64,000 nucleotides of DNA from Microcella indica (GCF_013414345.1 NZ_CP058670.1:806001-870000); one strand, 5' to 3'; shown: positions 45,379 to 55,081, counted from the stretch's first letter. The notes: generated from the letters alone by a model not told the origin. Program-made: numbers and translations.

Positions 45379-46747
45379 GGTCTTCGGCGCCGCCCTCGCT
45401 GGCGGTGCGCTCCCGGGGGGCGAGTGGCTACTGCTCGGCATCGGCGTGCTGCTGACGATCGGCACCGGCCTGTTCGTCGCGAGCGAGTTCGCGCTCGTCA
45501 ACCTCGACCGCTCCGAGCTCGAAGCCCGCCAGGCGCGGGGGGAGAAGCGGCTCGGGCCGACCATCTCGGCGCTCAAGATCACGTCGACGCACCTCTCGAG
45601 CGCGCAGTTGGGCATCACGCTCACGACGCTCCTCACGGGCTACACGATGGAGCCCGCGATCTCGAGCCTGCTCGCCGGGCCCCTCACGGCGATCGGCCTG
45701 CCCGAGGCCGCCGTGCGTCCGGTCGGCTCGGTGACGGCGATCGTCGCCGCGACGCTTCTGTCGATGATCGTCGGCGAGCTCGTGCCGAAGAACTTCGCGC
45801 TCTCACTGCCCCGGCAGACCGCCAAGCTCGTCATCCCGTTCCAGTGGGCCTTCACGACCGTGTTCCGGCCCGCGATCGTCTTCCTCAACAACTCGGCGAA
45901 CACGCTCCTGCGGGCGATGGGCGTCGACCCGAAGGAGGAGCTGAGCGGGGCGCGCACGGCCGAGGAGCTCGCCTCGCTCGTGCGCCGCTCAGCGAGCGAG
46001 GGCAGCCTCGAGGCGGGCACGGCGACTCTGCTCTCCCGCACTCTCGCGTTCTCGCAGCACTCGGCGCAAGACGTCATGACGCCCCGCCCCCGCGTCGCGG
46101 CCGTCGAACGCGGCGACTCCGCGCAGGACGTCATCGATCTCGCGCGGCGCACGGGGCACTCGCGGTTCCCCGTCGTCGACGACTCCATCGACGACATCGT
46201 CGGCATCGTGCACGTCAAGCAGGCTGTCGCTGTGCCGCGAGAGCGGCGCGCGGATGTTCCCGCGAGCGCGCTGCAATCGGATGCTCTGCGCGTGCCCGAG
46301 ACCATGAAGCTCGACACCCTGCTCGGTGAGCTGCGCGCCCAGGGCTACCAGATGGCGATCGTCGTCGACGAGTACGGCGGCACGGCGGGCGTCGCGACGC
46401 TCGAAGATCTCGTGGAGGAGCTCGTGGGCGAAGTGAGCGACGAGCACGATCGCGCGATCGTCGACGTCGTGCGCTCGCGCGACTGGCTGACCTTCCCCGG
46501 CATCCTGCGGCCCGACGAGCTGCGCGACCGCGCCGGGGTGACGGTGCCCGACGACGGGCCATGGGAGACCGTGGGCGGCTACCTCATGGCCGAGCTCGGG
46601 CGTCTCCCGCGCGTGGCCGACACGATCGAGATCCCGGAGGGGACCTTCCGCATCGAGCGGCTCGACGGGCGGCGCATCGACCGCGTGCGCTTCACACCGC
46701 GAGCCCGTGACGAGGCCGAGACCGTCGAGGCAGGTGAGGTGCGATGA
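45368..46747 (+). CDS. CNNM/hemolysin-C-type membrane protein with CBS domains
   Basis: A 459-residue protein. A DUF21/CNNM transmembrane domain covers residues about 18-200, with [21 protein letters not shown] at its start and [10 protein letters not shown] near 138. A CBS pair covers about 215-345 ([38 protein letters not shown]), and a C-terminal CorC_HlyC domain ends the protein. Relatives act in magnesium or cobalt efflux; the old name hemolysin is misleading. It is coupled by a 4-base overlap to a second, shorter member. Confidence 0.9.
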   Translation: MGAEVFGAALAGGALPGGEWLLLGIGVLLTIGTGLFVASEFALVNLDRSELEARQARGEKRLGPTISALKITSTHLSSAQLGITLTTLLTGYTMEPAISSLLAGPLTAIGLPEAAVRPVGSVTAIVAATLLSMIVGELVPKNFALSLPRQTAKLVIPFQWAFTTVFRPAIVFLNNSANTLLRAMGVDPKEELSGARTAEELASLVRRSASEGSLEAGTATLLSRTLAFSQHSAQDVMTPRPRVAAVERGDSAQDVIDLARRTGHSRFPVVDDSIDDIVGIVHVKQAVAVPRERRADVPASALQSDALRVPETMKLDTLLGELRAQGYQMAIVVDEYGGTAGVATLEDLVEELVGEVSDEHDRAIVDVVRSRDWLTFPGILRPDELRDRAGVTVPDDGPWETVGGYLMAELGRLPRVADTIEIPEGTFRIERLDGRRIDRVRFTPRARDEAETVEAGEVR

Positions 46748-47787
46748 GCGAATCAGACTGGTGGGGCATCGCGTGGCTCGTGATCCTGCTCGCGGGCAAC
46801 GCCTTCTTCGTCGGCGCCGAGTTCGCCGTCATCTCCGCGAAGCGCTCCCAGATCGAGCCGCGCGCCGAGAAGGGCTCCCGGGCGGCGAAGACGGCGCTCT
46901 GGGCCATGGAGCACGCGACGCTCATGCTCGCGACGAGCCAGTTGGGCATCACGGTGTGCTCGCTCCTCATCCTCAACGTCTCCGAGCCCGCCATCAAGCA
47001 CCTCCTCGAGGTGCCGCTCGAGCTCACAGGGCTGGGCCCGGAGTGGATCGCGGGCATCGCCTTCACGATCGCGCTGCTCTTCGTCTCCTACCTGCACGTC
47101 GTGCTCGGCGAGATGGTGCCCAAGAACCTCTCCTTCTCGCTGCCGACGCGCGCAGTGCTCATCCTCGCGCCGCCGCTCGTGACCGTCGCGCGCATCTTCG
47201 CCCCCATCATCTGGAGCCTCAACGGCATCGCCAACGGCGTGCTGCGGCTGTTCGGGGTCGAGCCGAAGGACGAGGCCACGAGCGCATTCACGCTCGAGGA
47301 GGTCGAGACGATCGTGCAGCAGTCCACGCGGGAGGGACTGCTCATGGACACCTCGGGGGCGCTCACGGCGGCGTTCGAGTTCACGACGAAGATCGTCGAC
47401 GATGTCGCTCTGCCGCTCGACACGCTCGTGGCCCTGCCGGAGGACGCCTCGGCGATCGATCTGGAGCGCGCGGTCGCCCAGCGCGGCTTCAGCCGGTACC
47501 CGCTCGTGGACGAGCGCGGCGAGCCGACCGGCTACCTGCACCTCAAGGACGTCATCGATCTGCCCGAGGACGAGCAGGACGACCCGGTGCCGCCCAAGCG
47601 CATCCGTCGCCTCGTCTCGATCCTCGCGACGGCAGACCTCGAGGATGCCCTCGCGATCATGCGGCGCTCGGGTGCCCACCTCGCGCGCGCCGTCGACGCG
47701 GAAGGCCGCACGAGCGGCGTCCTCTTCCTCGAGGACATCATCGAGGAGCTCGTCGGCGAGGTGCAGGACGCCACGAGGCGTCGTTAG
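46744..47787 (+). CDS. CNNM/hemolysin-C-type membrane protein, short form
   Basis: A 347-residue partner of the preceding protein. The DUF21 domain (GNAFFVGAEFAVISAKRSQIE at the start, GEMVPKNLSFSLP near residue 122) is followed by CBS repeats (ALPLDTLVALPEDASAID, GVLFLEDIIEELVGEVQD at the end). The CorC_HlyC tail domain is absent. Paired long and short genes of this kind are common in actinobacteria and suggest a heteromeric complex. Confidence 0.9.
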   Translation: MSESDWWGIAWLVILLAGNAFFVGAEFAVISAKRSQIEPRAEKGSRAAKTALWAMEHATLMLATSQLGITVCSLLILNVSEPAIKHLLEVPLELTGLGPEWIAGIAFTIALLFVSYLHVVLGEMVPKNLSFSLPTRAVLILAPPLVTVARIFAPIIWSLNGIANGVLRLFGVEPKDEATSAFTLEEVETIVQQSTREGLLMDTSGALTAAFEFTTKIVDDVALPLDTLVALPEDASAIDLERAVAQRGFSRYPLVDERGEPTGYLHLKDVIDLPEDEQDDPVPPKRIRRLVSILATADLEDALAIMRRSGAHLARAVDAEGRTSGVLFLEDIIEELVGEVQDATRRR

Positions 47788-47827
47788 GGCACTGCTCGCT
47801 CCGCGTCGTCGTGAGGTCGCGGCGCAG

Positions 47828-48967
47828 CTAGGCCGGGTAGGGCCGCGCGCGCTCGTACTGCGGCGGCCAGGGCGCCAGGGCATCCTCGACGCCGAGCTGC
47901 TGCGCGAAGCGCATGCCCGCGTGCGGGTCGCGCATCCATTCGCGCCCCATCATGACCGCGTCCGCCTGGCCGCTTGCGACGATGTGCTCGGCCTGCTCGG
48001 CGCCGGTGATGAGCCCCACGGCGTTCACGAGTACTCCGCCCGCGGTGCGCACGTGCTCGGCGAGGGGAACCTGGTATCCGGGGCCGACGGGAATGCGGGC
48101 CCGCACGAGGCCGCCGCTCGAGATGTCGAACAGGTCGGCGCCCGCCTCGAGGGCCCACGCCGCGACCGTTGCTGTCTGCTGCTCGTCCCAGCCGCCCTCC
48201 GTCCAGTCGGTGCCGGAGAAGCGCACGAGCACGGGCAGGTCGGGGCCGACCTCGGCGCGCACGCCGCGCACGATGTCGAGCAGCAGCCGTGCACGGTTCT
48301 CGAGGCTGCCGCCCCACTCGTCGGTGCGCTCGTTGGAGAGGGGGGAGAGGAACTGGTGCAGGAGGTACCCGTGGGCGGCGTGCACCTCGACGAGGTCGAA
48401 GCCCGCGTCGGCGGCGCGGCGGGCGGCCGCGATGAAGGCGAGCCGAACATCCTCGATGCCCTGCACGTCGAGGGCGACGGGTGGCGCGTATCCTTCGAAG
48501 GCGATCGGCGAGGCCGAGACGGTCTGCCACCCGCCCTGCTCGATCGGCATCGTGCCGCTGCCGGAGTGCCCCGCGGCGGTCTGACCCCACTCGGGGTAGA
48601 CGGAGGCCTTGCGCCCCGCGTGCGCGAGCTGCAGGCCCGCGGCGGCGCCCTGCGAGTGCACGAACTGCACGATGCGGCGCCAGGCGTCGCGCTGGTCGTC
48701 GGTCCAGATGCCCGTGTCGTGTGGGCTGATGCGGCCCTCGGGCGTCACGGCCGTGGCCTCCGCCATGACGAGGCCCGCGCCGCCGCGCGCGAAGGAGCCC
48801 AGGTGGGCGAGGTGCCAGTCGGTCGGCACGCCATCGGCCTCGGTGACGGAGTACTGGCACAGCGGGGCGACCCAGAGCCGGTTGCGGATCGTGAGCGAGC
48901 GGAGGGTCATGGGGCTGAAGAGAGCGGAGGTCACACTCTCATCCAAGCGCACGGAGACGGGGTGCAT
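47828..48967 (-). CDS. Old yellow enzyme, YqjM-like NADPH:flavin oxidoreductase
   Basis: A 379-residue FMN TIM barrel that reduces activated C=C bonds using NADPH. YqjM-class features are Cys37 and Tyr39 in APLCQYS, the HAGRKAS strand, and the substrate-binding His pair in VHAAHGYLLHQFLSPLSNER. GGSLENRARLL follows them. FMN phosphate ligands are near AVGLITGAEQ and VMMGREWMRDP. An in-frame GTG at 48934 just before SALFSPMTL is an alternative start nearer the family norm. It stands alone. The physiological substrate is usually unknown in this family. Confidence 0.9.
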   Translation of the reverse strand: MHPVSVRLDESVTSALFSPMTLRSLTIRNRLWVAPLCQYSVTEADGVPTDWHLAHLGSFARGGAGLVMAEATAVTPEGRISPHDTGIWTDDQRDAWRRIVQFVHSQGAAAGLQLAHAGRKASVYPEWGQTAAGHSGSGTMPIEQGGWQTVSASPIAFEGYAPPVALDVQGIEDVRLAFIAAARRAADAGFDLVEVHAAHGYLLHQFLSPLSNERTDEWGGSLENRARLLLDIVRGVRAEVGPDLPVLVRFSGTDWTEGGWDEQQTATVAAWALEAGADLFDISSGGLVRARIPVGPGYQVPLAEHVRTAGGVLVNAVGLITGAEQAEHIVASGQADAVMMGREWMRDPHAGMRFAQQLGVEDALAPWPPQYERARPYPA

Positions 48968-49007
48968 TCCCGATCGGCGACGCGCACCTGCTCGATAGGG
49001 TGGCCCG

Positions 49008-49874
49008 ATGGAGCCGGAGGAGCAGAGCGCGACGAGCGACGACAGCGTCGAGTTCGGGTTGCGCGAGGCGGCCGATCACCTCGCCGAGCCGGGGCCGACC
49101 GACGACAAGTACTCCCGCGGCGTGCTCGGCGTCGTGAGCGGCAGCGCCGTGTACCCCGGTGCCGCTGTGCTCACCGTCGAGGCTGCGTTGCGCACGGGAG
49201 TCGGCATGCTGCGCTACCTGGGCCCGTCCCGGGCGGCCGAGTTCGTGCTGCATCGCCGGCCCGAGGTCGTCACCGCTCCCGGTCGCGTGCAGGCGTGGCT
49301 GCTCGGGTCGGGCATGCCGAGGCCCGACGAGGAGGGCGGGGCTGACTCCGAGGTGACCGAGCACGTGGATCGGGCTCTCAGCAGTGGACTGCCGATCGTT
49401 CTCGACGCGGGAGCGCTCGCACGCGCGGAGGGCCGCGTCGGCCCCATGGTGCTCACGCCGCACGCGGGCGAGCTCGCACGGCTGCTCGGGGTGGAGCGGG
49501 CGAGCGTCGAGGCCGACCCGGTCACGAGTGCGCGCACGGCCGCGCAGCGCTACGGCGCGACGGTGCTGCTCAAGGGCCACCGCACGACGGTCGTGGGGCC
49601 GACGGGCGCGCCGCTGCACGTGGAGCAAGCCCCCGCGTGGCTCGCGACCGCGGGGGCGGGGGACGCTCTCGCGGGCATCCTCGGGGCGCTCGTCGCGACC
49701 CACTCCCAGGCGGTGCTCGACGAGCCGGGCTTGCTGGGTCCGCTCGCGGCGACGGCCGCGGTCGTGCACGGTCGCGCTGCGCGAGCCGCCTCGGGCGGTG
49801 GCCCCTTCACGGTGCTCGATCTGTGCGGCCGGGTGGGCCCGGTGATCGCCGAGCTTCTCGTGCTGCGAGCGTGA
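49008..49874 (+). CDS. nnrD: ADP-dependent NAD(P)H-hydrate dehydratase
   Basis: A 288-residue ribokinase-like repair enzyme that restores hydrated NAD(P)H. Family motifs are YSRGVLGVVSGSAVYPGAAVL near residue 35, MVLTPHAGELARLLG, VLLKGHRT and the nucleotide-binding ATAGAGDALAGILGAL. The NnrE epimerase domain fused to it in some bacteria is absent. TAGGGT lies 6 bases before the ATG, suggesting a leaderless transcript. The N-terminal 20 residues are acidic and not conserved. Confidence 0.92.
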   Translation: MEPEEQSATSDDSVEFGLREAADHLAEPGPTDDKYSRGVLGVVSGSAVYPGAAVLTVEAALRTGVGMLRYLGPSRAAEFVLHRRPEVVTAPGRVQAWLLGSGMPRPDEEGGADSEVTEHVDRALSSGLPIVLDAGALARAEGRVGPMVLTPHAGELARLLGVERASVEADPVTSARTAAQRYGATVLLKGHRTTVVGPTGAPLHVEQAPAWLATAGAGDALAGILGALVATHSQAVLDEPGLLGPLAATAAVVHGRAARAASGGGPFTVLDLCGRVGPVIAELLVLRA

Positions 49875-49980
49875 GCATCCGGGGGCGAGGAGCTGAGGGG
49901 CTGAAGGGCTGAGCGCCTGAACCCTGCGGGCCTCAGCAGCTGAGCACGGTCGCTCCGGGAGCGGCACTACGCTGACGAGC

Positions 49981-51261
49981 ATGCCGGCCGTCGCACGATT
50001 CCTCACGCTCGGGCGGCGCGCTCTCGTGCTGTGGGTGCTGTTCGCCCTCGTGCATGCCTGGCTGGGCATCCTGAATCTGATCGGGCCTGGCCAGCCGTTC
50101 GGCGACGTCCTGTACGTCTACCCGTTCTGGGTGGAGCGGGGACTTCTCGACGGCCAGTGGGTCGGCATCACCACCTCGTGGGTGTACCCGCTGCTCGCCC
50201 TCGTGCCGATGCTCGCCGCGTACGCTGCGGGGCCCGAGTGGTACGGCGCGGTGTGGCTCGGCATGGTGACGGCCCTCCACGCCGCCGCCTACCTCGCCCT
50301 TCTGGGCGCTCGGGCGCGTGTGCCGGCGTCGCGTGCCGCGATCGCCGCGGGCTGGATGCTCTTCCTCCTGCTCCTCGGTCCCGTCGCACTCGGGCGCATC
50401 GACGCCGTGACGGTCGCGCTCGCGATCGTGGCCATCGCGCTGCTGCCCGACCACCCCCGGTGGGCGGGCGCCCTGCTCGCGGTCGGTGCCTGGGTCAAGG
50501 TGTGGCCGGCGGCGGTGATCGTCGCTGCGCTCATCGCCGTGAAGCGCCGGGCAGCGGTGCTCGTGGGGGCGCTCGTCGTGAGTCTCGCCGTCGTCGGGGT
50601 CGGGCTCGCGCTGGGCGCGGGTGCCGCGCTGTTCAGCGCGGTCACCGAGCAGAGCGCACGCGGTCTGCAGGTCGAGTCTCCGGTCGCGACGCCGTGGCTG
50701 TGGGCAGCCCTCGCTGATCGGGGCGCGGCGCAGGTGTCGTACGATTCGGCGCTGCTGACCTTCCAGGTCCTGGGTGCGGGCACCGATCTCGCCGCGGCGC
50801 TCACGACGCCCGCCCTCGCACTCGTCGTCATCGCCGTCGCCGGTCTCGGAGTGCTCGCGGTGCGTCGCGGCGTCGCCGAGGCGCGGCTGCTGCCCGTGCT
50901 CGCCCTCGCCCTCGTGATGTCGCTCGTGCTCGTCAACAAGGTCGGGTCGCCGCAGCTCGCCTCGTGGGTCGTGGTGCCCGTCGTTCTCGGTCTCCTGCTG
51001 CAGCGTCGTGGGGGCGAGCCGTTCGTGGTGCCCTCGATCCTCGCGCTCGCGATCGCCGCCTCGACCCAGGTCGTCTACCCGGTGCTCTACGAGCGCCTGC
51101 TCGCGCTCGACCCGGCGCTCGTGCTCGTCCTCACCGTGCGCAACCTGCTCTATGTGGCCTTGTGGGCGTGGGCCGTCTCGCGTCTGGCGGGCCTGCTGCG
51201 CGACCCGCGCCGGTCGGGCGCGTACGATTCCCGCAAGCTCACGGAAGGAGCATCCTCATGA
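49981..51261 (+). CDS. GT87-like polyprenyl-phosphate-dependent mannosyltransferase
   Basis: A 426-residue membrane protein with about 10-12 helices. An early acidic loop (GPGQPFGDVLYVYPFW) contains the Asp typical of GT-C transferases, and GAWVKVWPAAVI and NKVGSPQLASWVV match DUF2029/GT87 proteins. These add mannose from polyprenyl-phosphate-mannose to cell-envelope glycolipids in actinobacteria. The acceptor here is unknown. TACGCT stands 7 bases before the ATG. It overlaps the next gene by 4 bases. Confidence 0.75.
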   Translation: MPAVARFLTLGRRALVLWVLFALVHAWLGILNLIGPGQPFGDVLYVYPFWVERGLLDGQWVGITTSWVYPLLALVPMLAAYAAGPEWYGAVWLGMVTALHAAAYLALLGARARVPASRAAIAAGWMLFLLLLGPVALGRIDAVTVALAIVAIALLPDHPRWAGALLAVGAWVKVWPAAVIVAALIAVKRRAAVLVGALVVSLAVVGVGLALGAGAALFSAVTEQSARGLQVESPVATPWLWAALADRGAAQVSYDSALLTFQVLGAGTDLAAALTTPALALVVIAVAGLGVLAVRRGVAEARLLPVLALALVMSLVLVNKVGSPQLASWVVVPVVLGLLLQRRGGEPFVVPSILALAIAASTQVVYPVLYERLLALDPALVLVLTVRNLLYVALWAWAVSRLAGLLRDPRRSGAYDSRKLTEGASS

Positions 51262-51569
51262 TCGTGGCGTTCTCGGTCGCCCCCTCGGGCGGCACGCCGT
51301 CGGATTCCGTGCACGACGCCGTCGCGGCGGCCGTGCGCATCGTGCGCGAGTCGGGCCTGCCCAACCGCACCTCCTCGATGTTCACCGAGATCGAGGGGGA
51401 GTGGGACGAGGTCATGGAGGTCGTCAAGCGCGCGACCCTCGCCGTCGCGGAGCACGGCACGCGGGTCTCGCTCGTGCTCAAGGCCGACTACCGGCCCGGG
51501 CACACCGGCGAGCTCGACGGCAAGGTGAAGCGGCTCGAGGCTGCGCTCGATTCGCAGGGGAAGGGCTAG
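51258..51569 (+). CDS. Thiamine-binding protein of the MTH1187/YkoF family
   Basis: A 103-residue ferredoxin-like protein. It begins MIVAFSVAPSG and contains the family stretch NRTSSMFTEIEGEWDEVMEVV, followed by GTRVSLVLKADYRPG. Relatives bind thiamine or its precursors and often form homotetramers. The ribosome site GGAAGGAG lies inside the end of the preceding gene. Its 3' end is part of a tandem duplication that continues past the stop. Confidence 0.85.
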   Translation: MIVAFSVAPSGGTPSDSVHDAVAAAVRIVRESGLPNRTSSMFTEIEGEWDEVMEVVKRATLAVAEHGTRVSLVLKADYRPGHTGELDGKVKRLEAALDSQGKG

Positions 51570-51626
51570 AGCCCGCTGCCTCGAGGCCGCACTCGATTCG
51601 CAGCGGAACGGCGAGAGCACGCTGCC
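51535..51626. repeat. 46-bp imperfect tandem duplication
   Basis: 51535-51580 and 51581-51626 are adjacent copies identical at 40 of 46 positions by eye. The first copy includes the last codons and TAG stop of the thiamine-binding protein gene. In the second copy the TAG has become GAG and lies outside any gene. Confidence 0.85.
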
Positions 51627-51682
51627 TACGCCGGTCACTTTGTCGACTGAAGAATGTCGGTGGTCGATGGTGTGATTGCCTC

Positions 51683-53071
51683 ATGAACGCACTCGGGCTC
51701 TCGCTTACTGAGCGCCCGCGCCCGTCGACGGTGCTCGACGATTCGCTCGCCGACCTTCTGCAGGCGGCCGCCACTCTGGAGAGTGTCATGGCGAGGGCGC
51801 AGGCGATGCGCGCCGAGGTGATCGACCGCGCGCGTCAACTCGCCGAGCTGACTGCCGCCGCAGAGTCTGCTGAGCTGCAGCGTGACGACTCGCCGTCGGC
51901 GCGTCGGCAGCTCGCGCACCGAGTCCTCGCGAGTGAGGTGGCGTGCGCGCTGCGCGTGCCTGAGCGCTCGGCCGAGCGGTTGATCGACGAGAGCGACAAG
52001 CTCGTTCGTCACCTGAGCGCGACCCACCGTGCTCTGGCCGAGGGCTCGATCAGCTATCGGCACGCCCAGGTGATCATTGACGAGGCTCGGTCCTTGCCTG
52101 AGGCGGCTCTCCCCGGCTTCGAGTCCGCCGTGCTGCCGGTGGCCGCGCGACTCACCGCCGCCCGTCTTCGCCCCCGTGCGCGCATCGAACGCGAGCGCTG
52201 CCACCCCGAGAGCATCGAGCAGCGTGTGAAGGCGGGTGAGGCGGAGCGGAACGTGAGTCTCGAGCCCGCGCACGACGGCATGGCCTGGTTGAGCGCCTTC
52301 TTGCCGGCAGCACGAGCTAGCGCCATCTACGAGCGACTCACGACGGTGGCGCTCGACGTCAAGCGCACGGCGTCGGGCAGCGACGACGATTCGCGCACTC
52401 TCTCGCAGCTGCGCGCCGACGTGTTCACCGACCTCCTCGTCGACGGGGTTGTCGATGCGACGGGATGCGGCACGGGGGTTCGCGCGACGGTGCACGTCAC
52501 CGTGCCGGTCGAACGCCTGCTCGGCGCGGCGGCGACGAACACGTCGCCCGCGCCCACAACCTCAGCGCCCACAACCTCAGCGCCCACAACCTCAGTGCCC
52601 ATCACCGCCGCGTTCATCCCGCAAGCGGAGCTCGAGGGTTACGGCCCGCTCGACGACGACACGGCTCGAGAACTGGCTGCGCGTGCGCCCTCCTTCACTC
52701 GACTGCTCAGGCATCCAGAGTCGGGCGCGGTGCTCTCGGTCGGGCGTGATCGCTATGCGGTGCCCGCTGACCTGACGGCGGCCCTGCGCATTCGCGATCG
52801 CACGTGCAGGTTTCCGGGGTGCGGTCGATCAGCACGTCGCAGCGACATCGATCACACGATCGACTGGCAGTTCGGCGGCACCACGTCGATCGACAATCTG
52901 GCGCACCTGTGCCCGGCGCACCATCAGTTGAAGCATCGCAGTGCGTGGCAGGTGTCGCAGCAGGGCGGCGGCGTCCTGCGCTGGCGATCACCGAGCGGGT
53001 CCACCTACGTGACCCATCCCGAGGGCGGCCCGGCACCGCCGAGAGCGCGAGAAAGCACCGACACCAGTTGA
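51683..53071 (+). CDS. DUF222 protein with C-terminal HNH endonuclease domain
   Basis: A 462-residue protein of a family hugely amplified in actinobacterial genomes. The DUF222 helical region spans about residues 15-330 (ALRVPERSAERLIDES, ALAEGSISYRHAQVI). An HNH nuclease domain ends the protein, with CRFPGCGR, DIDHTIDWQFGGTTSIDNLAHLCPAHHQLKH providing the metal and catalytic residues. A Pro/Thr/Ser linker between them contains three identical five-residue repeats. Some members are linked to mobile elements, but no mobility genes are near. The ATG at 51683 lacks a strong ribosome site. Confidence 0.88.
   Translation: MNALGLSLTERPRPSTVLDDSLADLLQAAATLESVMARAQAMRAEVIDRARQLAELTAAAESAELQRDDSPSARRQLAHRVLASEVACALRVPERSAERLIDESDKLVRHLSATHRALAEGSISYRHAQVIIDEARSLPEAALPGFESAVLPVAARLTAARLRPRARIERERCHPESIEQRVKAGEAERNVSLEPAHDGMAWLSAFLPAARASAIYERLTTVALDVKRTASGSDDDSRTLSQLRADVFTDLLVDGVVDATGCGTGVRATVHVTVPVERLLGAAATNTSPAPTTSAPTTSAPTTSVPITAAFIPQAELEGYGPLDDDTARELAARAPSFTRLLRHPESGAVLSVGRDRYAVPADLTAALRIRDRTCRFPGCGRSARRSDIDHTIDWQFGGTTSIDNLAHLCPAHHQLKHRSAWQVSQQGGGVLRWRSPSGSTYVTHPEGGPAPPRARESTDTS
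52550..52594 (+). repeat. Three 15-bp tandem repeats in the HNH gene
   Basis: GCGCCCACAACCTCA occurs three times head to tail with no mismatch, followed by a degenerate fourth copy. Each unit encodes APTTS, lengthening the linker between the DUF222 and HNH domains. Exact identity suggests recent slippage, and copy number may vary between strains. Confidence 0.9.
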
Positions 53072-53125
53072 GTGCGCGGTGCTGCGCCCTGGCCTGGTGC
53101 ATGCCGTTCGCAGCTGGGGTGACGG

Positions 53126-53800
53126 CTAGAGCCCGCCGCCTCCGCCCGGGGCGTCGACGAGAATGCCGTCGTTGATCGCCTGCTTGCGCAAGCCCACCTT
53201 GGTGCCGACGTCGATGCCCGCGATGCGGTACTTCTCGCGGATGCGCTTGAGGTAGCTCTTCGCCGTCTCTTCCGAGATGCCGAGCTGGTACGCGACCGAC
53301 TTGACCGGTTCCCCGGCGCCGTACAGGGCCATCACACGGCGTTCCTGCGCGCTCAGGCGCGGAGACCCGCCGACGTCGGCGGCGTTGAGCGCGAGGTCGA
53401 GCTCGGCGGAGATGAACGACTCGCCCGCATGCGCGGCGCGGATCGCCTCGACGATCATGCCCGCGTCCTCGCTCTTGACGAGGTAGCCGAGCGCACCGGC
53501 ATTGAGGGCCTCGCGCACGACGTTGGGCTCGCTGTAGGTGCTCATGAGCACGACGCGCACGCCCGTCGACTTGAGGGTCTGAATCTTCAGCGAGACGGGG
53601 ATATTGTCTTTGAGGTCGAGGTCGAGCAGCACGACGTCGACGGGGAAGGCCGGGTGCGAGAGCAGGTCAGGCCATGTGGCGACCGCGGCGACCATGTCGA
53701 TGTCGTCGGCTGCCTGGCGAATCCACTCGGTGAGTGCCCCGAGCAGCATGCGGTGGTCGTCGACCAGAGCCAGTCGAATGGGGGTGTCCGTCGCTGCCAT
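53126..53800 (-). CDS. LuxR/FixJ-family response regulator
   Basis: A 224-residue two-domain regulator. The receiver domain has the acidic pair Asp14-Asp15, phospho-acceptor Asp60 (VVLLDLDLKD), Ser/Thr in LMSTYS and Lys in GYLVKSED. The output is a LuxR-type HTH at about 150-210 (LSAQERRVMALYGAGEPVKSVAYQLGISEETAKSYLKRI). ATG at 53800 has GGAGGA before it; the in-frame ATG at 53815 precedes that site. It is third in an operon after a histidine kinase and a kinase-like membrane protein. Confidence 0.92.
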   Translation of the reverse strand: MAATDTPIRLALVDDHRMLLGALTEWIRQAADDIDMVAAVATWPDLLSHPAFPVDVVLLDLDLKDNIPVSLKIQTLKSTGVRVVLMSTYSEPNVVREALNAGALGYLVKSEDAGMIVEAIRAAHAGESFISAELDLALNAADVGGSPRLSAQERRVMALYGAGEPVKSVAYQLGISEETAKSYLKRIREKYRIAGIDVGTKVGLRKQAINDGILVDAPGGGGGL

Positions 53801-53818
53801 CGGTTCCTCCTGCATAGC

Positions 53819-55081
53819 TCAGCTGGGTCGCGCTGCGTCGACCGGGTTCTCGACCGAGCAGTCCAGCTCGATGCGAAACCTGCCGTTCGCTGTGCTGTCA
53901 CTGTATCGCCCGACCCGGTCGAGGGCCTCCCACACACCGGGGTCGACACGATTTCGCTTCACGCCCGCCACCGACAGCACGAGCGGGATGATCGTCTCCT
54001 GCTGCTCGGAGGCGCTATCCGGGTCGGGAGAGGAGAGCGGGCCGAGGGCCACATCGATGAGTCTCGGAGGCGCACCTGAGGCGGGGTCGGAGGCGAGCAG
54101 CCAGATCGCGGCGAGCAGGGCATCCCGCTGGGTGCTGTCGAGCAGTCCGGCGAGCGCGGCGGGGTCGCTCACGGTGACGCGGGGGCCGAGGTGCTCAGAC
54201 TCGGTGACAGCGTGGAAGAGCCACGTCTCGCGTCGCCCTTCGATGAGGTGCAGCCGCAGCTCGGTGGCGAGCCCGGAGGCGCGTGCGGCGAGAGCCGGCG
54301 GCAGCGGCAGGGGGGCGGTGCCCGTCGCGACCGACTCGAGCAGCTCCTCGGCATCCTGGTCGAGTCGGGCGAGCTCTTCGGAGGCGAGCATGCCCACGGC
54401 GAGGCGCGGTGCGGTGACCGTCGACTGGACGAGCACGCGGTCGAGCTCGCGCTTGAGCATCCTCTCGAATCCGCTCACGAGCAGGACGCCCGTGAGGCCG
54501 GGGCCGACCGCGAGCGCGACGACGACCATCTGGGCGGGGAGCGTCGTGGGGGTGAGGGGCGTCGTGGTGAGGATCGCGACGATGAAGGCGACCGCGAGTG
54601 CGCCGGTGGCGAGCAGCACCTCCCACTGGGCGCGCAGCGTGACGATGATGAGCAGCACGAAGCCCGCCGAGATGGAGGCTGTCGCATAGGTGCCCACGTT
54701 CTGGAGCGGCGCAATCGCGACGAAGTCGAGCCAGACGACGGCGCCGAGTGCGGCGAGGAAGAAGAAGTAGAGCCAATCGGGCAGCCGCTCACCGGTCGCG
54801 GAGATCGTGATGGTGAGGCCGAGGAACGTGACCATGAGCAGCAGCCAGGCTCCGACGACCGGCAGCAGGGTCGGGTAGTCGCCGGCACGCGACATGAACA
54901 GGGCGATGCCGAGCATCGACTGCAGGGCGGCAATGATGGCGACGCCGATGCCGAGGAAGCCGGAGCCGAGCGCGGAGGCGTGCGTCGAGGTGGGGGAGCC
55001 GCGGCGGTTGGAGGAGCGCGCGCCAGCGGGGCGCACCGACCCGCCGAGAGTGGATTCTTCGGGCAGCTGGTGAGTGCTCAT
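53819..55081 (-). CDS. Membrane protein between kinase and response regulator (kinase-like, no catalytic motifs)
   Basis: A 420-residue protein with about six transmembrane helices between residues 41 and 203, then a coiled or helical linker. The C-terminal domain (about 265-415) has the general look of a histidine-kinase ATPase module. It lacks the phospho-accepting His, the N-box and the glycine-rich G motifs. ATG overlaps the stop of the true kinase by 4 bases, and the response regulator starts 18 bases after its end. It may be a sensor or regulator of the kinase. I recognise no named family. Confidence 0.65.
   Translation of the reverse strand: MSTHQLPEESTLGGSVRPAGARSSNRRGSPTSTHASALGSGFLGIGVAIIAALQSMLGIALFMSRAGDYPTLLPVVGAWLLLMVTFLGLTITISATGERLPDWLYFFFLAALGAVVWLDFVAIAPLQNVGTYATASISAGFVLLIIVTLRAQWEVLLATGALAVAFIVAILTTTPLTPTTLPAQMVVVALAVGPGLTGVLLVSGFERMLKRELDRVLVQSTVTAPRLAVGMLASEELARLDQDAEELLESVATGTAPLPLPPALAARASGLATELRLHLIEGRRETWLFHAVTESEHLGPRVTVSDPAALAGLLDSTQRDALLAAIWLLASDPASGAPPRLIDVALGPLSSPDPDSASEQQETIIPLVLSVAGVKRNRVDPGVWEALDRVGRYSDSTANGRFRIELDCSVENPVDAARPS

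Noticed and set aside
52550-52594. CRISPR or satellite array
   Set aside because: Three uninterrupted 15-bp units, in frame within a gene and without spacers, are a coding minisatellite.
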